Origin: Lactobacillus kimbladii
Lineage (GTDB): Bacteria; Bacillota; Bacilli; Lactobacillales; Lactobacillaceae
Direction: 5' to 3'
DNA length: 64,000 nucleotides
Assembly: GCF_000970755.1 (NCBI RefSeq)
Contig: NZ_KQ034007.1
Span: forward strand, 313,319 to 377,318
A model generated the notes under the pieces. It was not told where the DNA came from. It saw only the letters and a list, made by a program, of their open reading frames with translations, and did no database searches. Made by a program: the position numbers and the translations under genes. Below, piece by piece: positions 23,390-31,521 of the stretch (the first letter of the stretch is position 1; each line of letters begins with the position of its first letter).

Positions 23390-24154
23390 TTACGCATAGT
23401 AGTCAATGATTGCTTTCAATATTTTCGCAGCGTCAGGGTTGCCCGTGGCTTCTTCATAATATTTGCTAAAACGTCCGTCACAGACATACATTTGGGCGAG
23501 ATTCTTGTGCGCCTCTGCCGAATATTGGCTTTTAGGCCAAATTATCAGTAAATATTCTTTATGTAATTCGAAAATGTGCTTGGCAGCAGCTTGTTTGACA
23601 CCAGCAGTATTATCAAAGTCTTTTAATTCAGTTAAAATTTCAGCGGACAATTTTTTGAAATGTGCTAATCCATTTTCAGATAAAGAGCTAAATTTTTGAT
23701 TGCTAAGATCTATTTGAGGATCACCATATTTCTCCCTGATTTCAGCGCCATATTGTCTTTCGTTTTTGTTAATTATTTCTTTTTTTAATGTGGCAAATTT
23801 TTCCGTGTCAGTCATTTGTGTTTCTCCCTTCATTGTTGCAAGTGTCTTGTCTAAATTCCTAATCAAATCATCTAGATATTGCTCTTGCGCAACTACTTTG
23901 CTCCGCTGACTTCGTAAAACTTGATATTGAGTTTCCGTTGAAGTCTGCATTACCTGTTTTATTTGTTCCAGTGGCAAGTCAAATAGCTTTAAAAATAGAA
24001 TTTTCTGCAATTGATCAACTTCGCTTTCCTCATAATAGCGATAATTATTTTCGGGATTCCTGCGCGCTTTTAAAAGTCCCTGTTTATCGTAATAGCGTAA
24101 AGTTCGTGTTGAAATGCCAGCTAGTTTTGCTAGTTCATTGATAGAATACGACAT
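23390..24154 (-). CDS. MerR-family regulator with TipAS domain
   Basis: A 254-residue activator. The N-terminal MerR helix-turn-helix is SINELAKLAGISTRTLRYYDKQGLL (about 3-27), followed by a dimerisation coiled coil (about 75-115). The TipAS-type C-terminal ligand domain (about 120-254) contains YGDPQ...HFKKLSAEI and a YYEEATGNPDAAKIL end. TipAS proteins bind small lipophilic or peptide antibiotics. I start at the ATG at 24154, which has GAGGAG upstream; the longer frame would run through the promoter. The promoter carries a 19-bp spacer with a dyad, the classic MerR self-regulated type. Confidence 0.88.
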   Translation of the reverse strand: MSYSINELAKLAGISTRTLRYYDKQGLLKARRNPENNYRYYEESEVDQLQKILFLKLFDLPLEQIKQVMQTSTETQYQVLRSQRSKVVAQEQYLDDLIRNLDKTLATMKGETQMTDTEKFATLKKEIINKNERQYGAEIREKYGDPQIDLSNQKFSSLSENGLAHFKKLSAEILTELKDFDNTAGVKQAAAKHIFELHKEYLLIIWPKSQYSAEAHKNLAQMYVCDGRFSKYYEEATGNPDAAKILKAIIDYYA

Positions 24155-24182
24155 GTTTAAAATCTCCTCACTTGCAAAATTT

Positions 24183-24213
24183 AGTATATTGGTTGACGCA
24201 GCGTCAAGGTCAA
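24183..24213 (-). promoter_or_regulatory. MerR-type promoter with 19-bp spacer and operator dyad
   Basis: On the complement, TTGACC (24213-24208) and TATACT (24188-24183) are 19 bp apart. The spacer holds the palindrome TTGACGCTGCGTCAA (24207-24193). MerR activators bind such a dyad and retwist the overlong spacer. Confidence 0.8.
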
Positions 24214-24242
24214 GCACGGAAAATGATTTTTGATTATGATGT

Positions 24243-25205
24243 TTAATTTACGACGTTTAATTTTTCACCTTTTAGAAATGCCTGCAGATTTTCAACGACA
24301 ATACCCAGCAAACGATTGCGAGTTTCGCGCGGTGCCCAAGCAATATGAGGGGTAATGTAACAGTTCTTAGCAGAAAGAAGTGGACTGTCAGCAGGAATAG
24401 GCTCTTTTTGGGCAACGTCAATCCCCGCTGCAGCAATCTTACCTTCATTTAAAGCATCGGCGACGTCTTCTTCATTAATTAAACCGCCGCGAGCAGTATT
24501 AATTAAAATGACGCCGTCCTTCATTTGACTAATTGCTTCTTGGTTTATCATTTCAGTAGTTGCCGGTGTTTGCGGCACGTGTAAACTGATGATATCTGCT
24601 TTTTGATAAAGTTGATCAAGTTCAACCTGCTTAACGTAATCAGGTAAATCTGATTTAGGACGATGGTTCCAAAAAATTATATTCATAAAAAAAGCATGAC
24701 CGATTTCTGCCACTTTTTTAGCTATATGACCGAAGCCAATAAGTCCTAATGTTTTACCCTTCAATTCCATTAACGGTTTTGCCCAAAAAGTAAAATCAGG
24801 ATTGCTGCTCCAGCGACCTTCATGGACTAACTGATTATGTAGGCCAACTTGACTGGTAATTTCAAGTAGCAATGCAAAAGTAAATTGCGCAACGGCATCA
24901 GTACCATAAGTAGGGATGTTAGTAACAGGGATGCCAGCTTCGCGAGCTGCAGTCGTGTCAACAATGTTATAACCAGTAGCAGTCACGCCAATATATTTAA
25001 TGTTGGGAGCGGCCTCAAGCACATGTTTGTCAAGTGGCGTTTTGTTAGTTAAAACAATTTCAGCATCCCCAATCCGCTTTAAAATTTCCTCATCGTCGTC
25101 CACTGGGGTACGATCATAAAATTTGCATTCACCTAGTTTTTTAAGAGGTGACCAATCTAGGTCTCCTGGATTTAGGGCATAACTATCCAAATTAACGATT
25201 TTCAT
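24243..25205 (-). CDS. D-2-hydroxyacid dehydrogenase, NAD-dependent
   Basis: A 320-residue enzyme reducing 2-oxoacids (glyoxylate, hydroxypyruvate or similar) to D-2-hydroxyacids. The catalytic substrate domain is split around a Rossmann fold: GLIGFGHIAKKVA (about 153-165) binds NAD. Catalytic Arg is in NTARGG (about 236-241), Glu in VAQKEP (about 264-269) and His in ITPHIAWAP (about 286-294). GAGGTT (complement) precedes the ATG. It is closest in layout to glycerate/phosphoglycerate-like dehydrogenases rather than the D-lactate enzyme. Single gene; its neighbour on the same strand is the TipA-like regulator, but no shared operon is shown. Confidence 0.88.
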   Translation of the reverse strand: MKIVNLDSYALNPGDLDWSPLKKLGECKFYDRTPVDDDEEILKRIGDAEIVLTNKTPLDKHVLEAAPNIKYIGVTATGYNIVDTTAAREAGIPVTNIPTYGTDAVAQFTFALLLEITSQVGLHNQLVHEGRWSSNPDFTFWAKPLMELKGKTLGLIGFGHIAKKVAEIGHAFFMNIIFWNHRPKSDLPDYVKQVELDQLYQKADIISLHVPQTPATTEMINQEAISQMKDGVILINTARGGLINEEDVADALNEGKIAAAGIDVAQKEPIPADSPLLSAKNCYITPHIAWAPRETRNRLLGIVVENLQAFLKGEKLNVVN

Positions 25206-25514
25206 AATTCAACCTCACATATAATATATCTATATCTTATAGTTTACTACATATTGCCGGCGTAACTATATATTATAAGATTGTAGTAAGATGGTGATTA
25301 AAAGAGCATTTGACAGTGTTCATAAATAATTTTAAAATTACCCTGTATTATGCATTTTAGTAATATCTTACAATTACTAGCAATGAGCAAATTAAATAGT
25401 GGTAGTATGTTATTTCTTCATAGATTTTATGCTATGCAATAATCCATAAATAGTGGTATAAAATTAAAGTAGTAAATAAATATCTAAAATAGTGGAATTA
25501 AGAAGGAGTTATCA
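25206..25514. other. Divergent AT-rich spacer
   Basis: Between the dehydrogenase (minus) and the zinc-ribbon gene (plus). I see AAGAAGGAG at 25501-25509 as the ribosome binding site for the plus gene and several TATAAT-like boxes, but no clean -35/-10 pair or RNA structure. Confidence 0.5.
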
Positions 25515-26366
25515 ATGAAAAAATGTCCACAATGTGGCGCCATAATGGGAAAAGACGTCAATTTTTGTACGTCTTGCGGTTATGATTTGCGTAATGTTAG
25601 TATACAAAAAGTAGAAGAGGCGCCTACTAATCCAGTTGAAAATACTGCCCAAGTAGAGCCAAAACAGACCGAACCTCAGCCTCCAGCTGCCAGTGAGCCA
25701 GTTAATTACGGAGATCAATTTCAAAATTACTTGCAATGGTGTGTTGATTCCTGGCGCAATCCAGGTACTAGTAGTCCTAATGTGGCAAGTTGGTACGGTT
25801 GGTTGACCATTTTGATTGAAGATGCCTTTGTGGTGTTGGGTCTATATTATTGTGCCAATACTATTGTTAGTACTTTGATTAACTGGGCTAACCGCATGGG
25901 AGCCAACATTAATGGCTGGGAAAATTTTCATGTTCCCTTTAACATTATGCTGGAAATATTTGTGGTGCTGGTGATATTTGAAGCAATAGTCATTGGCGGC
26001 TTTTATGCTGGTTATCGGTATGTCTATGACAGACAGCTGGGCTTTTTTGAGTTTATTAATCGTGGTGCCCATGCGTTCAACTTCAATCTGCTTATTTCTG
26101 CCGCATTCTTTTTACTAATGCTTTTAGGACTAAATAGTATTAAATTCGTAATTGCCGTATTTATCATAATGCTAGCTTTATTCTTTGCCAGCCAGCATAT
26201 TATATTATTTGGCGATCAGGGAGCAGTGCATGATAAAATTTTTGGCTTCTTAATTGCTTTTGCCATTATCTTTGTGTGTCTGATGATTTTAGATTCAATT
26301 ATTTATAGTTCCATGGTCCATTCAATCATCAATCAAATTATGTCAATGCAAAATGGTTCAATGTAG
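25515..26366 (+). CDS. Zinc-ribbon membrane protein
   Basis: A 283-residue protein. Residues 1-26 are a zinc ribbon with two C-x-x-C knuckles (CPQC, CTSC). A Pro/Glu/Gln-rich linker (about 35-65) follows, then about five hydrophobic helices between 90 and 275. It is the typical 'zinc-ribbon domain-containing' integral membrane protein of lactobacilli. Metal-ribbon plus membrane architecture suggests an envelope-associated sensor or assembly factor; no function is established. It is followed 5-14 bp later by a second zinc-ribbon gene, implying an operon. Confidence 0.75.
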   Translation: MKKCPQCGAIMGKDVNFCTSCGYDLRNVSIQKVEEAPTNPVENTAQVEPKQTEPQPPAASEPVNYGDQFQNYLQWCVDSWRNPGTSSPNVASWYGWLTILIEDAFVVLGLYYCANTIVSTLINWANRMGANINGWENFHVPFNIMLEIFVVLVIFEAIVIGGFYAGYRYVYDRQLGFFEFINRGAHAFNFNLLISAAFFLLMLLGLNSIKFVIAVFIIMLALFFASQHIILFGDQGAVHDKIFGFLIAFAIIFVCLMILDSIIYSSMVHSIINQIMSMQNGSM

Positions 26367-26371
26367 ATAGA

Positions 26372-27781
26372 GTGAAGGAAATGAATGATAAAAAATTTTG
26401 TCCTAATTGTGGTAAAGAGGTAAAACCGAATGTGGAATTTTGCCCTAACTGTGGTCAAAAATTACCTCAGACCCTGCATAGTAGAAAAGAATATCGCAGT
26501 CAGCAGAAAAATACTGCAACACAACCAGTTGTCAATCAGCCACAAGCCACGGCGAGCTCAGTCCATCATCCCATGAAAAAAAGAAATAAGGTCTTGCTAA
26601 TCTGCTTGGGAGTTTTGATTGTCGCATTTGCGGCATTTTATGCTTGGGGTTCTAATCACTATCAAAGAAATAATCAGATTAATCAAATTGCAGCCAGTTT
26701 GAAAAATCCTCATTCTGATTTAGCCCAATTCGTAGTTTCTGAAAATCCTAATGCTCGTGTGACAACGGCAGCTTTAAAGCCGACTCAGGAATATTATGCG
26801 GAACACTACGTTGAAGCAGATAAAATGGCAGATGCTTTTAAATACGGTAATGAATATGAAAACGTCAGCTTGGTCCAAAGCGGTCGTTATTTGCTTTTAT
26901 TCCCCAAATATTGTTTGCAATTAAAGACTTATACACCGCAGATTAGAACTAATCACGCCAATTCTACTATTTATGTCAACAATAAAAAATTTGGTGGCGT
27001 TGACGGCAGCGGTGAGGACTATTATAAAAAAATTGCTCCTTTATTTCCGGGTAAATACCACATTGAAGTAAAATCAGTTGCCTCTGGTCACCAGTTATCT
27101 GCCGATAAAAGTACCACTATTTTTTCTAATAAAGAAATTAACATGAACATTAAAACTGTTAATTTCATGATTAAAAGTATCCCTTCTGCCACGATTTACA
27201 TCAATGATAAAAAAGTAGGCAATCTTGATAAAAGGGGCGCGAAAGTGTTTAAAGATTACCCTGTAACTGATGATATGAAGATCTATGTGGTTACTAAAGT
27301 TGATGGTAAATCTATCAAATCAGAGTCTGTTGATTATGACGATATGGGCTTTGAAGATGACGATGATAGCAGCAGTAATGTCATTAAACCCGAATGGCCC
27401 GGCTTAATTAGTAAAGATGATGCTGAAGAACTTTTAGAAAAAGACTTTACATCTCCAGAAGAGGATGACTTTGTGGGTGGAGCTGAAAATAAAGGCTATC
27501 AGGAACTGCATTCTCAAGATTCTGGTTTTGATAATGATGACGATATTAATGATTATAATATGGAATGTTCTGTAGTTTCGATTACTCCGGCGCCAAATAA
27601 CTGTAGCAGCGTAACTTACAAGATTACTTACACCTTCGAACATGATGATTTTGAACATAAGCAAGTGATGTTATACACTGGCGGACTTTTCAAACAAACT
27701 GGCGACAGCGATGACAACAATCAAAAGATTAAGTCAATTGGTAACGGCAAAATAATTAGTGATAAAAAATACGATAATTAA
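26372..27781 (+). CDS. TcaA-like zinc-ribbon envelope protein
   Basis: A 469-residue bitopic protein. The N-terminal zinc ribbon (CPNC and CPNC, about 9-27) leads to a transmembrane helix (KVLLICLGVLIVAFAAFYAW, about 72-91). The large extracellular part (about 95-469) contains repeated beta-rich modules, with STIYVNNKKFGGVDG and ATIYINDKKVGNLDKRG as parallel 'PEGA-like' units. It ends in acidic, Ser-rich segments. This layout matches TcaA/YvbJ-type proteins, linked in staphylococci to glycopeptide response. Start is ambiguous: GTG 26372 or ATG 26381, since the AAGGAA lies directly against the ATG. Translation is probably coupled to the upstream gene. Confidence 0.7.
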   Translation: MKEMNDKKFCPNCGKEVKPNVEFCPNCGQKLPQTLHSRKEYRSQQKNTATQPVVNQPQATASSVHHPMKKRNKVLLICLGVLIVAFAAFYAWGSNHYQRNNQINQIAASLKNPHSDLAQFVVSENPNARVTTAALKPTQEYYAEHYVEADKMADAFKYGNEYENVSLVQSGRYLLLFPKYCLQLKTYTPQIRTNHANSTIYVNNKKFGGVDGSGEDYYKKIAPLFPGKYHIEVKSVASGHQLSADKSTTIFSNKEINMNIKTVNFMIKSIPSATIYINDKKVGNLDKRGAKVFKDYPVTDDMKIYVVTKVDGKSIKSESVDYDDMGFEDDDDSSSNVIKPEWPGLISKDDAEELLEKDFTSPEEDDFVGGAENKGYQELHSQDSGFDNDDDINDYNMECSVVSITPAPNNCSSVTYKITYTFEHDDFEHKQVMLYTGGLFKQTGDSDDNNQKIKSIGNGKIISDKKYDN

Positions 27782-27813
27782 TATTGTTTTTAAAAGTAAA
27801 TTTTTTGATAGCA

Positions 27814-27846
27814 CCTCCAAATTTGAAAAAATTTGGAGGCTTTTTT
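27814..27846 (+). terminator. Terminator of the zinc-ribbon operon
   Basis: CCTCCAAATTT (27814-27824) and AAATTTGGAGG (27829-27839) with a 4-base loop, then C and T6. Confidence 0.92.
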
Positions 27847-28073
27847 ATGGCTTAAAACGCAAACTACACAAGTTCCCAGAAGGAATGTGGTCATGTATGA
27901 TTCATATAGACTTATTAATTATCTGCGATAAAGTTACTGAATCATATTCAATCTGTACAAAATTGCAATGATTCTAAATATAGTGGGTGTTTCAGAAATA
28001 ATTTAAATATTTGATGACAATTTTAAAGCAAGCGGGGGTATTTAGTTTTAGCTTTTTGACATTCTCAATTTTC

Positions 28074-28118
28074 AAGACTGCTAAATTAGTTTTTTAACGG
28101 GTTTTAGCAGTCTTTTTT
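28074..28118 (+). terminator. Orphan terminator
   Basis: AAGACTGCTAAA (28074-28085) pairs with TTTAGCAGTCTT (28103-28114) and is followed by T to 28118. No recognised gene precedes it. Confidence 0.8.
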
Positions 28119-28175
28119 ATTTTGACCCAAATTTCTTTCCCATTTTAAAAAGAATTGACTCTAAAACATTATTTT

Positions 28176-28190
28176 TAGAAACCGCTTGCA
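28176..28190 (+). promoter_or_regulatory. Candidate cre (CcpA) site
   Basis: TAGAAACCGCTTGCA matches WTGNAANCGNWNNCW with one mismatch (A for T at position 2). It lies just upstream of the -35 region of the following operon. Confidence 0.55.
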
Positions 28191-28197
28191 AAAGAAG

Positions 28198-28246
28198 TTG
28201 ATAGTGGTATAGTTAAATTAATAAATGGTATATATAAGAAACCACT
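28198..28246 (+). promoter_or_regulatory. Promoter and GntR-like boxes of the gfr-like operon
   Basis: TTGATA (28198-28203), 17-bp spacer, weak ATAAAT (28221-28226). AGTGGT (28203-28208) and ACCACT (28241-28246) are inverted, and a further TGGTAT is at 28226-28231. The core TGGTA recurs at the other GntR-linked promoter (41010). Confidence 0.45.
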
Positions 28247-28261
28247 TAGGAGATGCTGAAA

Positions 28262-29380
28262 ATGCGAATGCAGGATTATGTGAAATATTCATCTGAAAAA
28301 TTAGGTGAGAATTTTCAAAAAAGGGATGAGTTAATTAGCGGAGTAGCAAATCTGTTTTTAAAAAAGAAATATTTGAGTATTGCCTTAATTGCTTCGGGTT
28401 CTTCTTATAATGCTTTATCAATGATTCAGGATTCGTTGCAAGAGATGACAAAAAAGCCGGTGTATCTTCATACACCGGAATATGTTATGCAATTTGGCAT
28501 TGCAGCCCAGGAAAGTACATTTATTATTGTTGTGTCACAGAGTGGATCTTCGACCAATATCATTAATTGCTTGCAGTATTTACAAAAAAACGACATATTT
28601 GCAGTTTCTTTAACTGGCAATCTTGATAGTCAAATGAGCAAATACTCACAAGAAATTTTTGATTATGGACCTGGTAATGAGTACGTGGATTATGTAACTG
28701 TCGGCGTACAAACACTTGTCGAGTTCTTTTTGTTATTGGGCTGTGAAATTAGCATTCTAGATTCACAACAAAAAGAAGACTTTTATAAGCAACTACAGCA
28801 AACTATTTCATACCAAAAGGAGTTGATGGCGGAAACAGAAAAATTTATTCAAAATAATTATTTTGCCCTTTCAATGAAAAACCCTACTTTTTTCTGTGGC
28901 AATGGACCCAATTATGGAGTTGCAAGGGAAGGTGCATTGAAGTTTCAAGAAACGCTAAAAAGACCTGCAATGTATTACGAACTTGAAGAATTTCTTCATG
29001 GGCCGGATATGCAATTAACGCCAAATCATACCGTCTTTTTAATTGATGATATGCCTGTTTCTGGGAAAACTAGATTCCCAGAAGTTTTTGAAGCATTAAA
29101 AGAAATAACGCCAAATGTGTTTTTTATTACTAGTTCAAATCATTTGGAAAAAGATCAGAGAATCTTGAAAACCCAAGCTGTGAATAACTGGTTTTTTGAA
29201 CCCTATTATTCATTGCCAGTAGTGCAATTAGTGGCAGCAAAAATGACTGACGAGCTTCAGGCTTGGGCTACACATCCTTATTTTGACAAGTTTGATCAAA
29301 AAATTGCAATTAAAACAGATGATTATGACGAAGAAATCAAAAATATCAAGCAAAAGTGGGATTCAGATCATAAAAGTTAA
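28262..29380 (+). CDS. SIS-domain sugar-phosphate deglycase/isomerase
   Basis: A 372-residue tandem-SIS protein like the isomerase half of GlmS and the fructoselysine/glucoselysine-6-phosphate deglycases. First SIS: ALIASGSSYNAL (about 41-52) and VVSQSGSSTNI (about 94-104). Second SIS: FFCGNGPNYGVAREGALKFQETLK (about 213-236) followed by YELEEFLHGPDM (about 241-252). AGGAG (28248-28252) is directly against an ATG at 28253 but 9 bases from the ATG at 28262, so I start at the latter. First gene of an operon with PTS IIB-IIC-IID and a second SIS enzyme. Such pairs of deglycases with a mannose-type PTS are known for Amadori compounds. Confidence 0.8.
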   Translation: MRMQDYVKYSSEKLGENFQKRDELISGVANLFLKKKYLSIALIASGSSYNALSMIQDSLQEMTKKPVYLHTPEYVMQFGIAAQESTFIIVVSQSGSSTNIINCLQYLQKNDIFAVSLTGNLDSQMSKYSQEIFDYGPGNEYVDYVTVGVQTLVEFFLLLGCEISILDSQQKEDFYKQLQQTISYQKELMAETEKFIQNNYFALSMKNPTFFCGNGPNYGVAREGALKFQETLKRPAMYYELEEFLHGPDMQLTPNHTVFLIDDMPVSGKTRFPEVFEALKEITPNVFFITSSNHLEKDQRILKTQAVNNWFFEPYYSLPVVQLVAAKMTDELQAWATHPYFDKFDQKIAIKTDDYDEEIKNIKQKWDSDHKS

Positions 29381-29401
29381 ATTAGCTTAGGAGGCTTAAA
29401 A

Positions 29402-29878
29402 ATGATTAAGATGATTCGTGTTGACTATAGGCTGCTACATGGCCAGGTTGCTTTTTCATGGACGCAAGCTTTAGGCGCAGACGCATTACTTCTAGTAAGT
29501 GATACTGTTAAAAAAGATCCGCTACGCATGAAAGCGTTGAGATTAGCAAAGCCAGCTGGAACTAAAGTAGTTATTAAAACTTGTGATGAGGCTATTGAGC
29601 AAATAAAAAGTGGGATTACAGATAAATATAAGCTGTTCGTCATATGTGAAACTCTACCAATTGCGGCCAAACTTGTTGAAGCTATTGGTGAAAAAGCAAT
29701 TAATTTGGGCAATATGCCGTTTAAAGATAGTAAAAAGCAAGTGACTAAGAGTATTTTTATTGATCATGAAGATGTAGAAATAATGCAAAAACTGGTAGAT
29801 CAAGGAGTTGAGCTTTTTATTCAAATGGTACCGACTGAAAACAAGATCGATGCTAAAAAGTTTCTAAAGGAGGTGTAA
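29402..29878 (+). CDS. PTS mannose-family EIIB
   Basis: A 158-residue cytoplasmic IIB subunit with the phosphorylated His13 in LLHGQVAF. IIB proteins of this family receive phosphate from IIA (here encoded apart at 34222) and hand it to the incoming sugar. AGGAGG (29390-29395) precedes the ATG. The protein ends KKFLKEV just before the ribosome binding site of EIIC, 3 bp away. Operon context points to Amadori-type or other amino-sugar substrates. Confidence 0.93.
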   Translation: MIKMIRVDYRLLHGQVAFSWTQALGADALLLVSDTVKKDPLRMKALRLAKPAGTKVVIKTCDEAIEQIKSGITDKYKLFVICETLPIAAKLVEAIGEKAINLGNMPFKDSKKQVTKSIFIDHEDVEIMQKLVDQGVELFIQMVPTENKIDAKKFLKEV

Positions 29879-29881
29879 AAA

Positions 29882-30679
29882 TTGATACTAAAAACTTTTT
29901 TAATTTTTCTTGTTGGATTATTGGGATATTCAGAATGGTTGCTTGGAACTAGTTATTTGCAAAGACCAATCATTCTCGGCCCTTTAGTGGGACTAGTTTT
30001 AGGTGATTTGCAAAGTGGAATAATTATGGGAGCAACTCTTGAACTTGCAATGATCGGTGCGGTTTCAATTGGTGCTTATGATCCACCTGATTTGGTTTCT
30101 GGCTCAATAATTGGTATTTCTTTAGCTATTGAGACCCATGCTGCTCCAGGTGCAGCACTAACATTGGGCATTCCAATCGCTGCCATTATGCAGGCTTTAG
30201 GACTTGCAACTGGTCAACCCTTAATGTTGGCTTTCATTCACCGCTGTGATAGTGCTGCAGAAAAGGGTAATACGAAAGCACTTACGCGAAATATGCTAAT
30301 TGCTGGTTATATTCAAGACTGGCCCGGACTGGTTTTCATACCTTTAGCATTTTACTTTGGTTCTTCAACCGTGGCAAAGTTGCTTAATATAATACCTCAG
30401 TTTGTCCAAGATGGAATGAACGTTGCTGCAGGACTATTACCACTCTTGGGTTTTGCAATGCTAGCACAAATGATGATGAACAAAAAAGTGATAGCTTTCT
30501 TTTTCTTCGGCTTTTTCTTAGTAGCATACGGCAAAATATCAACTACCGGTGTAGCTATTTTTGCAGTAATAATGGCTGCCATAATGTACGTTTTCTTTGA
30601 TAGAGATGATAAGAGTCAAAAGGGTAAAGATGCTCAACCAAGTGTAGAACAGGAAGGTGATGGTTTCGATGAGTTTTAA
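29882..30679 (+). CDS. PTS mannose-family EIIC
   Basis: A 265-residue membrane channel subunit. It starts at TTG 29882, well placed behind AAAGGAGG (29867-29874). The family pattern of an N-terminal LGTSYLQRPIILGPLVGLVLGD (about 22-43) followed by multiple helices is clear. It ends in a hydrophilic tail finishing EGDGFDEF, nearly the same as the end of the unlinked EIIA of this system (KGDGFDSF). Overlaps the EIID start by 11 bp. Confidence 0.93.
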   Translation: MILKTFLIFLVGLLGYSEWLLGTSYLQRPIILGPLVGLVLGDLQSGIIMGATLELAMIGAVSIGAYDPPDLVSGSIIGISLAIETHAAPGAALTLGIPIAAIMQALGLATGQPLMLAFIHRCDSAAEKGNTKALTRNMLIAGYIQDWPGLVFIPLAFYFGSSTVAKLLNIIPQFVQDGMNVAAGLLPLLGFAMLAQMMMNKKVIAFFFFGFFLVAYGKISTTGVAIFAVIMAAIMYVFFDRDDKSQKGKDAQPSVEQEGDGFDEF

Positions 30680-31502
30680 TATTAAACCTAAATATGATAA
30701 GAAAATAAACAAATCCGATTTAGTTAAATTATTTTGGCGCAGTATTCCTTATGAACATTCTTGGAATTATGAACGAATGGGAAATGTTGGTTTTACTTGG
30801 GCAATCATGCCTATTTTGAAAAAATTATATCCCCAAAAAGATAAATTCATTCATGCTTTAAAACGTAACTTGGAATTATACAATATGACGCCATATATTG
30901 TGACTTTACCACTTGGAATTTCTGTGGCAATGGAAGAAGCCAATGCTAGCAATGAAGATTTTGATGAGACTTCTATTTCAGCGGTTAAATTAGCCTTGAT
31001 GGGTCCACTATCCGGTATTGGTGATTCATTTTTCTGGGGTACTCTCAGAGTTTTAGCAACAGGTATTGGAACAACATTAGCTCTTAAAGGCAGTATTTTA
31101 GGGCCAATACTATTTTTCTTAGTATTCAATGTTCCACATTACATTATGAGATATTATGGTACATTTTTAGGCTATAGTTTGGGGTCGAATGTAATTAATA
31201 ATGTCGAAAATTCAGGACTGATGGATAAGATCACCAAATATGCCTCAATGATCGGAATGATGGTTGTAGGTGCCATGACTCAAGAAATGGTCAGTGTTAA
31301 TTTCATTACCAAGATTGGTGTTGGCAAGAGTGCATCAACAGTGCAGTCTCTACTAGATGGCATTTTCCCTGGAATTGCTACTCTTGCTTTATTTGGTGTA
31401 ACTTATTGGATGCTCAAGAAGAAGCTTAATCCGTTGCTAATTATGTTTATTATTTTGGTGGTAAGTATAGCGGCAGCATACTTCAAGATCCTAGGAGCTT
31501 AG
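30669..31502 (+). CDS. PTS mannose-family EIID
   Basis: A 277-residue IID subunit with the signature HSWNYERMGNVGFTW (about 27-41) and GPLSGIGDSFFWG (about 112-124). AGGAAGG (30651-30657) suits the ATG at 30669; two closer upstream starts (GTG 30657, ATG 30660) lie inside or against it. Forms the translocation unit with the preceding EIIC. Ends 20 bp before the second SIS gene. Confidence 0.93.
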   Translation: MSFNIKPKYDKKINKSDLVKLFWRSIPYEHSWNYERMGNVGFTWAIMPILKKLYPQKDKFIHALKRNLELYNMTPYIVTLPLGISVAMEEANASNEDFDETSISAVKLALMGPLSGIGDSFFWGTLRVLATGIGTTLALKGSILGPILFFLVFNVPHYIMRYYGTFLGYSLGSNVINNVENSGLMDKITKYASMIGMMVVGAMTQEMVSVNFITKIGVGKSASTVQSLLDGIFPGIATLALFGVTYWMLKKKLNPLLIMFIILVVSIAAAYFKILGA

Positions 31503-31521
31503 ATTTAAAAGGAGAATAATA

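Larger units (their letters stand above)
27782..28261. other. Spacer with two terminators, cre and promoter
   Basis: Holds a terminator for the upstream operon (27814-27846), a second, orphan terminator (28074-28118), a cre-like site (28176-28190) and a promoter with TGGTA boxes (28198-28246). No gene is seen between the two terminators. Confidence 0.6.

Noticed and set aside
27759-27971. 70-codon plus-strand frame after the zinc-ribbon operon
   Set aside because: It runs through the strong terminator at 27814-27846 and has no ribosome binding site or protein-like features.
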